A stretch of DNA of 16,733 nucleotides from CAYPCH01 sp964409165 (GCA_964409165.1 CAYPCH010000087.1:1-16733); one strand, 5' to 3'. Shown: positions 9,556 to 16,733, numbered from the stretch's first letter. The notes: a model not told the origin generated them from the sequence alone. Made by a program: numbers and translations.

Positions 9556-10941
9556 ATGAAAAGAGTTGCCTGTTATGTCAGAGTCAGCACCGACAATCAA
9601 ATAGAAAATTACAGCGTAGAAGAACAGACCGAGCGACTGCAAGCGTACTGTAAGGCAAAAGGCTGGATAATATATAAGTTCTATACCGATGCGGGATATT
9701 CCGGAGGAAACATGAATCGTCCAGCCTTGAAGCAAGTATTGAAAGACATTGACCAAAACTTGCTTGATATAGTTGTAGTTTATAAGCTTGACCGTTTAAG
9801 CAGGTCTCAGAAGGATACTCTGACTCTGATTGAAGACAATTTTCTTAAAAAGAACATAGATTTTGTGTCAATTAGCGAAAATTTTGATACCTCAACTCCC
9901 TTTGGGCGTGCAATGATAGGAATCTTGTCCGTATTTGCCCAATTGGAAAAAGACCAGATCACAGAGCGCTTTACCATGGGAAGAATAGGTCGTGCAAAAA
10001 ACGGTTATTACCACGGAGGACCCACGCCACCAACAGGGTATGATTATCATAATGGCAGGCTGGTCATAAATGAATATGAGGCCATGCAGGTCAGAGAAGT
10101 GTTTGAAAGATTCCTGAAGGGACAGAGTATTAATTCCATAAGAGCATATATGAGTGAGCATTACACTAACAAGTATGGTAATTGGAAAAGCCACACACTT
10201 GTTTTAAATATTCTTAAAAACTCCACTTACACCGGAAAGGTAAAATTCAAAGGTTCTGAGTATATTGGCATCCATAAACCAATTATTTCAGAAAAAACTT
10301 ATAATTCTGCTCAAAAACTGCTCAATAGCCCAGACAGAGAAAATTCAAAAACAGCACCTCAAAAAAGTCCTTTCAGAGCTGATAATTTACTTACAGGCCT
10401 TTTGATATGCGGCAAATGCCATGCAGGCTTTTGTGGCAATCATGGTTTTTATACATGCTATTCCCGGGGAAAAACAGATAAAAAGAAGATTAAAGACCCG
10501 TACTGCAAAAATAAAAAATGGCCTATAAAGGAGCTTGATAAATTGGTAACAGATGAAATACTGAGCTTTGATTTTGATAAAGCCTTTTTCGTAAATAAAA
10601 AGAATAATAGTCCACTGCCTGATCCTGATTCAATCAATAAAAGAATTGCTGAAATTGACAAACAAATAAGCAGAATTATTGACCTCTACCAAATCGGCAG
10701 CCTTTCAACAGAGCAGATTTCCGAAAGAATAGAAATTCTTAAAAAAGAGCGGAATGCGCTTTCCAGACAACCGGTTCTGAAAGCAAAGGTCAATATTGAA
10801 GGGGACAGAGATATATTTTTACTTGCAAAATATCTATTTACTAGCGGCACACTTTATGAGAAAAGGCTTTTTGTCAGGTCACTTGTTGATCGCATAACCA
10901 TAAACGACAATGAATTGGATTTTCAGTGGAACTTCTTATAG
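9556..10941 (+). CDS. Large serine recombinase (resolvase/integrase family)
   Basis: The start at ATG 9556 follows AGGAG at six bases spacing, giving 461 aa; an upstream ATG at 9532 has no such site. The N-terminal catalytic domain opens with MKRVACYVRVSTDNQ, with Ser11 as the expected nucleophile and Arg9 nearby. It continues with YKLDRLSRS and FAQLEKDQITERFTMGRIG, all hallmarks of serine recombinases. A recombinase domain follows (GGPTPPTGYDY, then the NSTYTGKVKF region). Next is a zinc ribbon (CGKCHAGFCG with later Cys residues around YTCY and DPYC), and then a coiled coil rich in Glu, Lys and Ile (about residues 365-410). Length and order match phage, ICE and transposon integrases that join attP and attB. 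It is probably the integration gene of a mobile element, or a remnant. Confidence 0.93.
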   Translation: MKRVACYVRVSTDNQIENYSVEEQTERLQAYCKAKGWIIYKFYTDAGYSGGNMNRPALKQVLKDIDQNLLDIVVVYKLDRLSRSQKDTLTLIEDNFLKKNIDFVSISENFDTSTPFGRAMIGILSVFAQLEKDQITERFTMGRIGRAKNGYYHGGPTPPTGYDYHNGRLVINEYEAMQVREVFERFLKGQSINSIRAYMSEHYTNKYGNWKSHTLVLNILKNSTYTGKVKFKGSEYIGIHKPIISEKTYNSAQKLLNSPDRENSKTAPQKSPFRADNLLTGLLICGKCHAGFCGNHGFYTCYSRGKTDKKKIKDPYCKNKKWPIKELDKLVTDEILSFDFDKAFFVNKKNNSPLPDPDSINKRIAEIDKQISRIIDLYQIGSLSTEQISERIEILKKERNALSRQPVLKAKVNIEGDRDIFLLAKYLFTSGTLYEKRLFVRSLVDRITINDNELDFQWNFL

Positions 10942-11146
10942 CTCTATTCTTTATACAGGTTTCAGAACATGCTGCCAACATGCATTATTTATACATACCT
11001 ATAAATTTTGTAATAGAAGAGGATTTTTAAAAAAAGTGTAGTATTATAATAAATAATCATACTATACATTTTAATCACGAAAAAAATTCTACATTAAAAA
11101 AATTAATTTTTGTGATGTTGCATTAAGGAAAAGGAAATTAAAGTGC

Positions 11147-11180
11147 ATTGATGTAGAATTCATATTGATGTAGAATTTAT
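11147..11180 (+). repeat. 17-bp perfect-length tandem repeat upstream of the acetylation operon
   Basis: ATTGATGTAGAATTCAT (11147-11163) is followed directly by ATTGATGTAGAATTTAT (11164-11180), differing at one base. The core ATGTAGAAT also occurs inverted as ATTCTACAT at 11086-11094. Two direct copies plus one inverted copy within 95 bases suggest a protein-binding site or a short slippage duplication. Confidence 0.7.
11148..11176 (+). promoter_or_regulatory. Possible promoter for the acyltransferase operon
   Basis: TTGATG of the first 17-base repeat (11148-11153), a 17-base spacer and TAGAAT of the second repeat (11171-11176) make a sigma-A-like pair. The duplication itself would then have created the promoter spacing. 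Transcription would begin about 70 bases before the start codon. Confidence 0.4.
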
Positions 11181-11254
11181 GATATACAGTTCATTATAAG
11201 AAAACAGAATAAGCAAACAAAAAATATATAAAATATATTGTGAGGCGAATTCCT

Positions 11255-12673
11255 TTGGCTTTTTCAAGTCTTTTCTTTTTATGTGTTTTTCTACCTATAA
11301 ACATTTTTTTGTACTATGCCATTAATAACAATGCTTACCGAAATGCCGTGCTTATTGTATCCTCCCTTGCCTTTTATGCATGGGGAGAGCCCATATGGAT
11401 TTTAGTTTTAGTTTTAAATGCACTCTTTAACTATTTCGTTGGTATATCTATTGAAAAAAAACAGAGCAATCGTAAGCGTAAGGGAATAGTTGCATTAGCT
11501 GTCATAGCAAACCTTTTTGTTTTGGGATTTTTCAAATTCTTCGGTTTTTTTACGGAAAACCTGAATGCACTGTTAGGTGTCAATATACCTATAATTAGCA
11601 TAGGTCTTCCTATTGGGATCTCCTTTTACACATTCAAATCGATTTCTTATATAGTGGATGTTTATAAAGGAGAGGTAGGGGCACAAAAATCCCCCTTCAA
11701 GTTTTTATTATATGTTTCTTTGTTTCATCATCTTATGGCAGGTCCTATTGTACGATATAAAGATGTTACACAAAATATTGAGCATAAGTCACTTAGCTTC
11801 GAAGCGTTCAATGATGGCATAAGTCGTTTTATTATAGGTCTAGGAAAGAAAGTTATTATTGCCAATCAAGCAAACGAGTTTTCAAAGGCCTTTCTTGATA
11901 TGGATTATTCAAGACTTCCGGTACTGGGAGCATGGGCAGGGATTCTATTATTTGCAATAGAAATCTACTTTGATTTTTCAGGTTATTCAGACATGGCAAT
12001 AGGTCTAGGTAAGATTTATGGCTTTAATTATAAGGAAAACTTTAATTATCCTTATATAGCCAAGTCTGCTACTGAATTCTGGCGCAGATGGCATATATCC
12101 CTGACTTTGTTTTTCAAGGATTATGTCTATATTCCCCTTGGGGGTAATAGGAAATTCCATATAAGAAACATGCTGGTGGTATGGTTGCTTACAGGCTTAT
12201 GGCATGGTGCGAGCTGGAACTTTATTATTTGGGGGTTGTATTTCTTTGTGTTACTAGTGTTTGAAAAATTTGTTCTGTTGAAGATTGGAAAAAGAATACC
12301 TGGTGTTATATTGAGACTTTATTTTGTTGTAGCGGTACTGGTAGGCTGGGTATTCTTCTATCATCCCAGCATAAGCGGGGGACTTCAATTCTTAGGGATT
12401 ATGTTTGGAATTAATGCTTCATCCTGGTCTAGTCCTGAGGTTGAAATTTTCCTTAATAGTTATGTGATATTTATTGCGATTGCACTTATTGGGTGTACAC
12501 CGGTTATGAAAACTATTTTTGGGCGTATAAAGGGAAGCATGCAAAAGAAGTATATTGGGATTTATTCTGTTGCTCAGTTAATAAAATCGACAGTAAACAT
12601 AGTAGTCTTCATTATGTCAATTATTTTACTTGTCGGTCAATCGTACAACCCATTCCTTTACTTTAAGTTTTAA
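11255..12673 (+). CDS. MBOAT-family membrane O-acyltransferase (AlgI/DltB/PatA-like)
   Basis: A TTG start at 11255 is preferred: GTGAGG lies nine bases upstream and the product then begins MAFSSLFFLCVFLPI, the usual N-terminus of this family. The in-frame GTG at 11240 falls within that Shine-Dalgarno sequence. The 472-aa protein has many hydrophobic segments. It carries SFYTFKSISY, MAGPIVRYKD, FDFSGYSDMAIG, FWRRWHISLTLFFKDY (His280) and GLWHGASWNFIIWG, with His317 as the expected catalytic MBOAT histidine. AlgI-type proteins pass acetyl groups across the membrane to an extracellular transferase. The next gene, 41 bases downstream, encodes such a partner, so the pair probably O-acetylates a secreted polysaccharide, peptidoglycan or wall polymer. 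The target cannot be read from sequence. Confidence 0.92.
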   Translation: MAFSSLFFLCVFLPINIFLYYAINNNAYRNAVLIVSSLAFYAWGEPIWILVLVLNALFNYFVGISIEKKQSNRKRKGIVALAVIANLFVLGFFKFFGFFTENLNALLGVNIPIISIGLPIGISFYTFKSISYIVDVYKGEVGAQKSPFKFLLYVSLFHHLMAGPIVRYKDVTQNIEHKSLSFEAFNDGISRFIIGLGKKVIIANQANEFSKAFLDMDYSRLPVLGAWAGILLFAIEIYFDFSGYSDMAIGLGKIYGFNYKENFNYPYIAKSATEFWRRWHISLTLFFKDYVYIPLGGNRKFHIRNMLVVWLLTGLWHGASWNFIIWGLYFFVLLVFEKFVLLKIGKRIPGVILRLYFVVAVLVGWVFFYHPSISGGLQFLGIMFGINASSWSSPEVEIFLNSYVIFIAIALIGCTPVMKTIFGRIKGSMQKKYIGIYSVAQLIKSTVNIVVFIMSIILLVGQSYNPFLYFKF

Positions 12674-12714
12674 GAACGATTTTATTAACTACTGTATAAT
12701 GGAGGAGTTATTTT

Positions 12715-14112
12715 ATGAAAAAGTTACAATTGGATGCAATAGCATTTTTGTTTATAATTGTGGTTTTAGGTGCTACCAATTTTATTAATGTAAATAAAGC
12801 CGAGGTCTCCGAAATGGAAAACAGGTCACTAAAGCAAAAACCAGAGCTTAAGATATCGGCACTTTTAGACGGTAGCTATTTTCGTAACTACACTGAATAC
12901 TACAGTGACACCTTTATTTTGAGGGACAGGTTTTTAAAAATAAGCAATAACCTTCAACAGATGTTGTTTATAAAGGATACCGATGTAAAAATAATTCTTT
13001 CGAACAAGTCGGAAGAATATAATAATGTGCCTAAAGCTACTGATAACAAAAAGCTTTGGGACATCGAGTCCCAAAGCTTTTTGCCGGATTTCCTTTCAGG
13101 AAATGGCCCTAATAAAAATGAAGGTGTTGCTGAGAACACACCAGAAAACACTTCTGAGAGCACATCTTCAACAGCTACACCAGTATCTACAAAGAAACCC
13201 TATAATGAAGGGGACGGCGTTGGTTATTGGCTTGTTATCGACGGCAAAGCTGTAGAGCTTTTCAAGTTTAATAAAGATAACTTTGATTTTTATGCCCAGG
13301 TTCTTAATGAATACAATCAAAAAATTGGCAACAAAATGCCTGTTTATTCATTGATTGCACCCACAAACAGTGAATTTGTACAACTTAGCAAGTATCAGGG
13401 AATAACCGATTCCCAGAATAATGCAATAGAATATCTTAATTCAAAATTTAGCGATGGTATCACCACAGTTAATACTTATGATGTATTAAACCAGCATAAG
13501 GATGAATATATTTATTTTAGAAGTGATCACCACTGGACAGCTCTGGGAGCCTATTATGCTTATACCTCCTTTATGAAAACAAAGGGAGAGGAGCCAATAC
13601 CGCTCGAAGAATACCAAATGGTCAAAATAGATAATTTTTTAGGAAGCACCTATGCCAAAACCAGAGACAAGAGCATTGAAAAGAATCCCGACACAATATA
13701 TGCATACTTGCCGTTTGTTGATTACAAGTATGAGAAGCATCGCTATTATGAATGTAGTGAAGCTGATATTATTGACATGAAGTATGCAGATACAGAACTG
13801 GACAAGTATCTGGTATTTTTAAGTGCTGGGAATGCAACCTGGGCAAAAATAAGTACAGAAAATAAAAACGGCAAAAAACTTTTAGTAATAAAGGATTCGT
13901 ATGGCAACAGCTTTGTACCATTCTTGTTGCCACATTATGAAGAAATATATGTTATAGACCCAAGATTTTATGATTTCAATACGTCAGAAAAGAACATCTC
14001 TGATTTTATTGAATCAAGAGAAATAAATGAACTTCTTTTTGTAAACTATATGGAAAATGTAAACTATAGAGAATTCATGCTTAGTCTGAAAGGCTTGATA
14101 GATAATGAGTAA
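12715..14112 (+). CDS. DHHW/SGNH-family extracellular acetyltransferase-like protein (AlgJ/AlgX-like)
   Basis: ATG follows GGAGG at nine to ten bases spacing. The 465-aa protein has one N-terminal membrane anchor (residues about 8-25), so the rest should lie outside the cell. Key motifs are YFRSDHHWTALGAYY (DHHW at 271-274) and VIKDSYGNSF (Ser395). These supply the Asp/His and Ser of the SGNH-type triad known from AlgX and AlgJ. SLIAPTNSEF (about 212-221) is another conserved strand of the fold. Between the N-terminal region and the catalytic part lies a low-complexity Thr/Ser/Asn/Glu linker (about 131-162). It starts just after an unusual hairpin-encoded segment (111-123). It partners the MBOAT protein 41 bases upstream and would transfer acetyl groups to an exported polysaccharide. 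Confidence 0.88.
   Translation: MKKLQLDAIAFLFIIVVLGATNFINVNKAEVSEMENRSLKQKPELKISALLDGSYFRNYTEYYSDTFILRDRFLKISNNLQQMLFIKDTDVKIILSNKSEEYNNVPKATDNKKLWDIESQSFLPDFLSGNGPNKNEGVAENTPENTSESTSSTATPVSTKKPYNEGDGVGYWLVIDGKAVELFKFNKDNFDFYAQVLNEYNQKIGNKMPVYSLIAPTNSEFVQLSKYQGITDSQNNAIEYLNSKFSDGITTVNTYDVLNQHKDEYIYFRSDHHWTALGAYYAYTSFMKTKGEEPIPLEEYQMVKIDNFLGSTYAKTRDKSIEKNPDTIYAYLPFVDYKYEKHRYYECSEADIIDMKYADTELDKYLVFLSAGNATWAKISTENKNGKKLLVIKDSYGNSFVPFLLPHYEEIYVIDPRFYDFNTSEKNISDFIESREINELLFVNYMENVNYREFMLSLKGLIDNE
13047..13083 (+). terminator. Perfect 16-bp hairpin with terminator shape inside the AlgJ/AlgX-like gene
   Basis: CAAAAAGCTTTGGGAC (13047-13062) and its exact reverse complement (13068-13083) are separated by five bases (ATCGA). 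The stem has an A5 tract at its 5' foot and a T5 tract at its 3' foot, the shape of a bidirectional intrinsic terminator. Yet it lies in frame, encoding KKLW..SQSFL at residues 112-123. Whether it terminates transcription is unknown. Confidence 0.6.
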
Positions 14113-14134
14113 TACATGTGTAAAAAAAGCATAT

Positions 14135-14166
14135 GCAAGTAAAAAAGCAAACGGTGTATTACTTGC
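14135..14166. terminator. Weak stem-loop between the convergent operons
   Basis: GCAAGTAA (14135-14142) and TTACTTGC (14159-14166) form a perfect 8-bp inverted repeat around a 16-base loop, in the 72 bases between the convergent AlgJ-like gene and trpF. A-runs precede it and follow it (AAAAA at 14171). It is AT-rich and has a long loop, so it is only a weak terminator candidate. Confidence 0.35.
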
Positions 14167-14184
14167 TATGAAAAACTCATATTC

Positions 14185-14862
14185 TCAGTCTTTCAAACAA
14201 ACCCTTTCCATAAATAACTTTACTTTATCTGGGTCCTTGCTACCGTAGCTTTCTTCCACCCCAGTGAGCACGTCAACTGCAAAAGGATTTACCTTTTGTA
14301 TTATGTCTGTTATATTGTCTGCTGTAAGACCTCCAGCCAATATAACAGGTATAGTACTCTCCTTCTGTAACTTTTTAAATATGGACAAATCTATCGCAAC
14401 TCCTGTACCTCCGGGCATAGAGTCTGTATGCGAATCAGCCAATATAGCAGATACACCCGTTTTTACAAGCTCTCTTACCGCAATAACAGGATTGCTGATC
14501 TCAAAATCACAATCCCCAGAGCCATCCATACGTAAAGCCTTAATCACCTTTACTCCGTAGGGTTTTAGCTTTTGAGACATACTATGTACTTCTTCAAGAG
14601 TTTCCTTGTAATGAAGTTGAACAATATCAGGTTTGGTGTTGTGAACAATATCAAGGATTTTTTCAACTTCCCCTCCTGTTACTACGCATGTACTTACATA
14701 AGGAGGCACCTCCTCAATTAGTTCTGAAGCTTTAGCCACCGACAAGTTCCAAGGCACTTTTACAGGGTACTCAACAACAAAACCCAGCACATGAACCCCT
14801 GCTTGTACACATAGCTTTACATCGCAGGAGCTCATCAGCCCACACATCTTTACTCGTGTCAT
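14185..14862 (-). CDS. trpF: Phosphoribosylanthranilate isomerase, divergent form
   Basis: This enzyme isomerises phosphoribosylanthranilate to CdRP in tryptophan synthesis. The 225-aa protein keeps the family frame: VKMCGLM at the N-terminus (Cys7, expected general base), IVQLHY, LADSHTDS (Asp143, expected general acid), PGGTGVAID, VILAGGL and VLTGVEESYGSKD. Differences are visible: GFVVEYPVKVPWNLS replaces the usual GFxFxxxSPR segment, and LHY replaces LHG. The ATG overlaps the trpC stop by four bases (ATGA), so it is translationally coupled. It is the last gene of the cluster; no trpB or trpA follows before the convergent operon. Confidence 0.9.
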   Translation of the reverse strand: MTRVKMCGLMSSCDVKLCVQAGVHVLGFVVEYPVKVPWNLSVAKASELIEEVPPYVSTCVVTGGEVEKILDIVHNTKPDIVQLHYKETLEEVHSMSQKLKPYGVKVIKALRMDGSGDCDFEISNPVIAVRELVKTGVSAILADSHTDSMPGGTGVAIDLSIFKKLQKESTIPVILAGGLTADNITDIIQKVNPFAVDVLTGVEESYGSKDPDKVKLFMERVCLKD

Positions 14863-15593
14863 AACTCTTCTCCCAACGTCTCACTTAATTTTTTATACAT
14901 TTGAACCGGGTCTTCTGCTTTAAGGATAGCAGTTCCCACCAGTACAGCATGGGCACCTGCAACAATGGCACGAGATACATCAGCCTTAGAGGAAATGGAG
15001 CTCTCACTCACCAGTAAAGCTTCCCTTGGAGCTAATGCTGCCAGCTTTTCAGTAGTATTAACATTCCCGCCATCTGTTTCCAGTTGAATTATATTCCTGT
15101 TGTTAATTCCAACAAAAGTCAGTTCCAGCTCTCTGACAGAAATTATTTCCGACTCGTTATGGGTTTCTACCAAGGGCTCCAAGCCCAAAGCCAATGAATC
15201 CTTCACCAGTCTGAAAAGTTGCTCCTTCTCCAACATGGAAGCAATCAACAATACTCCCGAGGCTCCATTTTCAACAGTCTCAACCAATTGTTCCCTCTTT
15301 GAAATAAAATCTTTTCGTAGTACAGGAACTGAAACAGCTTTCACAATCTTGTTCAACAATTCCAGTGAGCCTCCGTAATGTTCCGCTTCTGTCACCACTG
15401 AAATCATTGGCACACCGGCTTCCTCCAGGCTTTTACACAGCGACACCGGGTCACGCCCTAAAATCAAGTCACCTTCGCCCGGCGACTTGATTTTTATATC
15501 GGTAATAACAGGTATTTCCCCTGTACTTTTTTTATTCCACAGTGCATTGGAACACTTTCTTGCATTGGAATTTTTACTTTCTTTCATCCTCAT
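14859..15593 (-). CDS. trpC: Indole-3-glycerol-phosphate synthase, divergent form
   Basis: This enzyme cyclises CdRP to indole-3-glycerol phosphate. Recognisable strands in order are VITDIKIKSPGEGD (residues 29-42), MISVVTEAEHYGGS, VPVLRKDFIS (Lys94, the expected catalytic lysine), GVLLIASML, LEPLVETH (Glu139 and Glu143 region), VGINNRNI and LLVSESSIS. Departures from consensus include Asp32 where the family normally has the Glu of AEIKR, and ESSI for ESGI. At 244 aa it is slightly short because the usual N-terminal helix is reduced. ATG at 15593 overlaps the trpD stop as ATGA; a second ATG two codons later is possible. The downstream overlap with trpF is also ATGA. Confidence 0.9.
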   Translation of the reverse strand: MRMKESKNSNARKCSNALWNKKSTGEIPVITDIKIKSPGEGDLILGRDPVSLCKSLEEAGVPMISVVTEAEHYGGSLELLNKIVKAVSVPVLRKDFISKREQLVETVENGASGVLLIASMLEKEQLFRLVKDSLALGLEPLVETHNESEIISVRELELTFVGINNRNIIQLETDGGNVNTTEKLAALAPREALLVSESSISSKADVSRAIVAGAHAVLVGTAILKAEDPVQMYKKLSETLGEEL

Positions 15594-16621
15594 TCCACCA
15601 TTCTATAGTCATGGGAAGCATTTTTCAACTGCTCAAGTTTGTTTTTTGCAGCTCCGCTGTCGATAATTTCATTTGCAAGCTCTATTCCTTCCTTGAAAGA
15701 ACGTGCTTTATTGCCTATCATTAATGCTCCTGCCGCATTTAAAACAACTGCATCACGACGTGGTCCCTTATCCTTACCTGAAAAAACATTTGTAATCATT
15801 ATAGCATTTTCCTCAGGTGTTCCTGTAGCAATTTCCTTAAGTGTACAACGAGATAATCCAAAATCCTCCGGAGCAATCTCATAAGTATTGATAGTGCCGT
15901 TATTAAGTTCATTTATTCTGGTTTTGCCCATGAGTGAAATCTCATCCAACCCATCCAGCCCATGTACAAACAAACCTCTTGTATACCCCACCTCTGAAGC
16001 AACTTTAGAAACCGTATCCAAAAGTTCCGGTTTATAAATCCCCATAACATGTCTGCTCGCTTTTGAGGGATTAATCAAAGGTCCAATAATAGTATAAAAG
16101 ATTGTCTTGATACCCAAGTCTTTTTCCGGTGGTAAAACTTTGCCCATAACCGGATGAAACAAAGGTGCATAGAGAAATGCAATACCTATATCTTCAATAA
16201 GTTTTTCTACTCCTTTAGGGGTTTGATTGATTTCAATTCCTAGTGCTTCTAAAACATCGGCACTACCTGAAAGACTTGATATTGAACGGCTTCCATGTTT
16301 AGCCACCGGAATACCTGCGGCGGCTGCAACAAAAGCTATTGAAGTTGATATGTTAAAAGTACTTAATCCACCACCTGTACCACATGTATCCATAAGCTCA
16401 TCATCTACTTTTGGAGAAATATGAATACAATTGTCCCTCATAGACTTTGCAATGGCTGTAATTTCTGTCAATGTGGGTCCCTTCATAAGAAGAGCCACCT
16501 GAAATCCTGCTATCTGAACATCACTAAGCTCATCATTTTTAATTGCAACAATCAAGCGATATGCCTCTTCTGAAGTTAAGTCCTCTTTCGCTGTCAATTT
16601 TTTCAATACGTTTTTAACCAT
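15590..16621 (-). CDS. trpD: Anthranilate phosphoribosyltransferase, divergent form
   Basis: This enzyme joins PRPP and anthranilate. ATG 16621 is preferred over ATG 16627 because AGGAG then sits at a normal eight-base spacing; the upstream ATG would be only two bases from it. The 343-aa product has the alpha-helical N-terminal domain, then MDTCGTGGG (about 77-85, PRPP loop), FNISTS, KHGSRSISSLSGSADVLEALG-like sequence (from 108), HGLDGLDEIS and GPRRDAVVLNAAGAL. The family motif KHGNR reads KHGSR here. The normally RTIFNxLGPLxNP segment reads KTIFYTIIGPLINP, so residues known to lie near the anthranilate site differ. It is first in the visible trpDCF cluster and coupled to trpC by a four-base overlap. 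Confidence 0.92.
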   Translation of the reverse strand: MVKNVLKKLTAKEDLTSEEAYRLIVAIKNDELSDVQIAGFQVALLMKGPTLTEITAIAKSMRDNCIHISPKVDDELMDTCGTGGGLSTFNISTSIAFVAAAAGIPVAKHGSRSISSLSGSADVLEALGIEINQTPKGVEKLIEDIGIAFLYAPLFHPVMGKVLPPEKDLGIKTIFYTIIGPLINPSKASRHVMGIYKPELLDTVSKVASEVGYTRGLFVHGLDGLDEISLMGKTRINELNNGTINTYEIAPEDFGLSRCTLKEIATGTPEENAIMITNVFSGKDKGPRRDAVVLNAAGALMIGNKARSFKEGIELANEIIDSGAAKNKLEQLKNASHDYRMVE

Positions 16622-16632
16622 TCTCATCTCTC

Positions 16633-16731
16633 CTAATCTTTTACTTTGTAACTCAACCTTCCCACAGTATTTATGGGCTCTTTGCCACTAGCGCAGCATT
16701 GCTCACCGCGGTCAAAAAGTAAACTTTTTGA
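16633..16731 (-). other. Open frame running in from the right edge upstream of trpD; gene end or repeat, undecided
   Basis: One minus-strand frame is open from the edge to a TAG at 16635-16633, about 12 bases before the trpD ATG at 16621. It contains LLFDRGEQCCASGKEP. It does not resemble the C-terminus of TrpG or TrpE, the usual upstream neighbours. A second frame is also open for about 20 codons. The segment starts with a perfect palindrome, which favours a non-coding repeat. Confidence 0.25.
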
Positions 16732-16733
16732 CC
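16710..16733. repeat. 24-bp perfect palindrome at the right edge
   Basis: GGTCAAAAAGT (16710-16720), two bases AA, then ACTTTTTGACC (16723-16733): 11-bp arms matching exactly. It ends precisely at the last base of the window and may continue. It could be the head of an interspersed repeat, a stem-loop in the trp leader, or a place where an assembly stopped. Confidence 0.7.

Larger units (their letters stand above)
10942..11254. other. AT-rich intergenic region before the acetylation operon, 313 bases
   Basis: No gene is visible. From left to right it contains TAGTAT/ATACTA 6-bp arms around a 14-base AT loop (about 11038-11070), an inverted ATTCTACAT (11086-11094), two tandem copies of a 17-base element (11147-11180), and the Shine-Dalgarno region GTGAGG (11240-11245). 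The repeats look regulatory. No strong terminator after the recombinase was found. Confidence 0.6.

Noticed and set aside
9520..10661. Minus-strand frames overlapping the recombinase
   Set aside because: Shadows of a clearly coding recombinase frame.
11038..11070. TAGTAT/ATACTA stem-loop after the recombinase as a terminator
   Set aside because: Only six AT-rich base pairs with a 14-base loop and no following T-run.
1..16733. CRISPR array, tRNA, rRNA or insertion sequence
   Set aside because: No regularly spaced short repeats, no tRNA- or rRNA-like sequence, and no transposase frame were seen.

Overview
The window looks like a scaffold piece from an AT-rich, cellulosome-forming anaerobic clostridium of the Acetivibrio/Ruminiclostridium type. 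The main clue is a type I dockerin whose two Ca-binding segments both carry Ser-Thr at positions 10-11 and basic residue pairs at 17-18, the pattern typical of Clostridium thermocellum-like dockerins. All assignments come from reading the sequence; nothing was searched.

Left half (1-8574, minus strand): a single giant gene running off the left edge. It encodes a signal peptide, a dockerin, a Pro/Thr linker, three FN3-like modules, two near-identical beta-rich repeat units, a six-motif Kelch propeller, an SH3b-like module set inside an RHS N-terminal region, and then a very long series of YD repeats. A 100-N scaffold gap (6194-6293) lies inside the duplicated beta-rich units. It breaks the reading frame artificially; comparison of the copies predicts about 78 missing bases.

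Centre (8575-11254): a 350-base AT-rich spacer, a small zinc-ribbon protein on the minus strand, then on the plus strand a 52-residue unknown protein followed by a large serine recombinase. This may be the remnant or the end of a mobile element, but no attachment-site repeat was found. A 313-base AT-rich region with a 17-bp tandem repeat precedes the next operon.

Right-centre (11255-14112, plus): an MBOAT O-acyltransferase (AlgI/DltB-like) followed by a DHHW/SGNH (AlgJ/AlgX-like) protein. This is a two-gene machine for O-acetylating an extracellular or cell-wall polysaccharide. The second gene contains a perfect 16-bp hairpin with the shape of an intrinsic terminator.

Right (14185-16621, minus): trpD-trpC-trpF, translationally coupled by 4-base overlaps and convergent with the acetylation operon. 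No trpB/trpA follows trpF. All three proteins depart from the usual family motifs at recognisable positions. A 24-bp perfect palindrome forms the right edge of the window.

The strongest candidate for something unusual is the giant protein: it would couple an RHS/YD shell to a cellulosome or cell-surface cohesin through an N-terminal dockerin.
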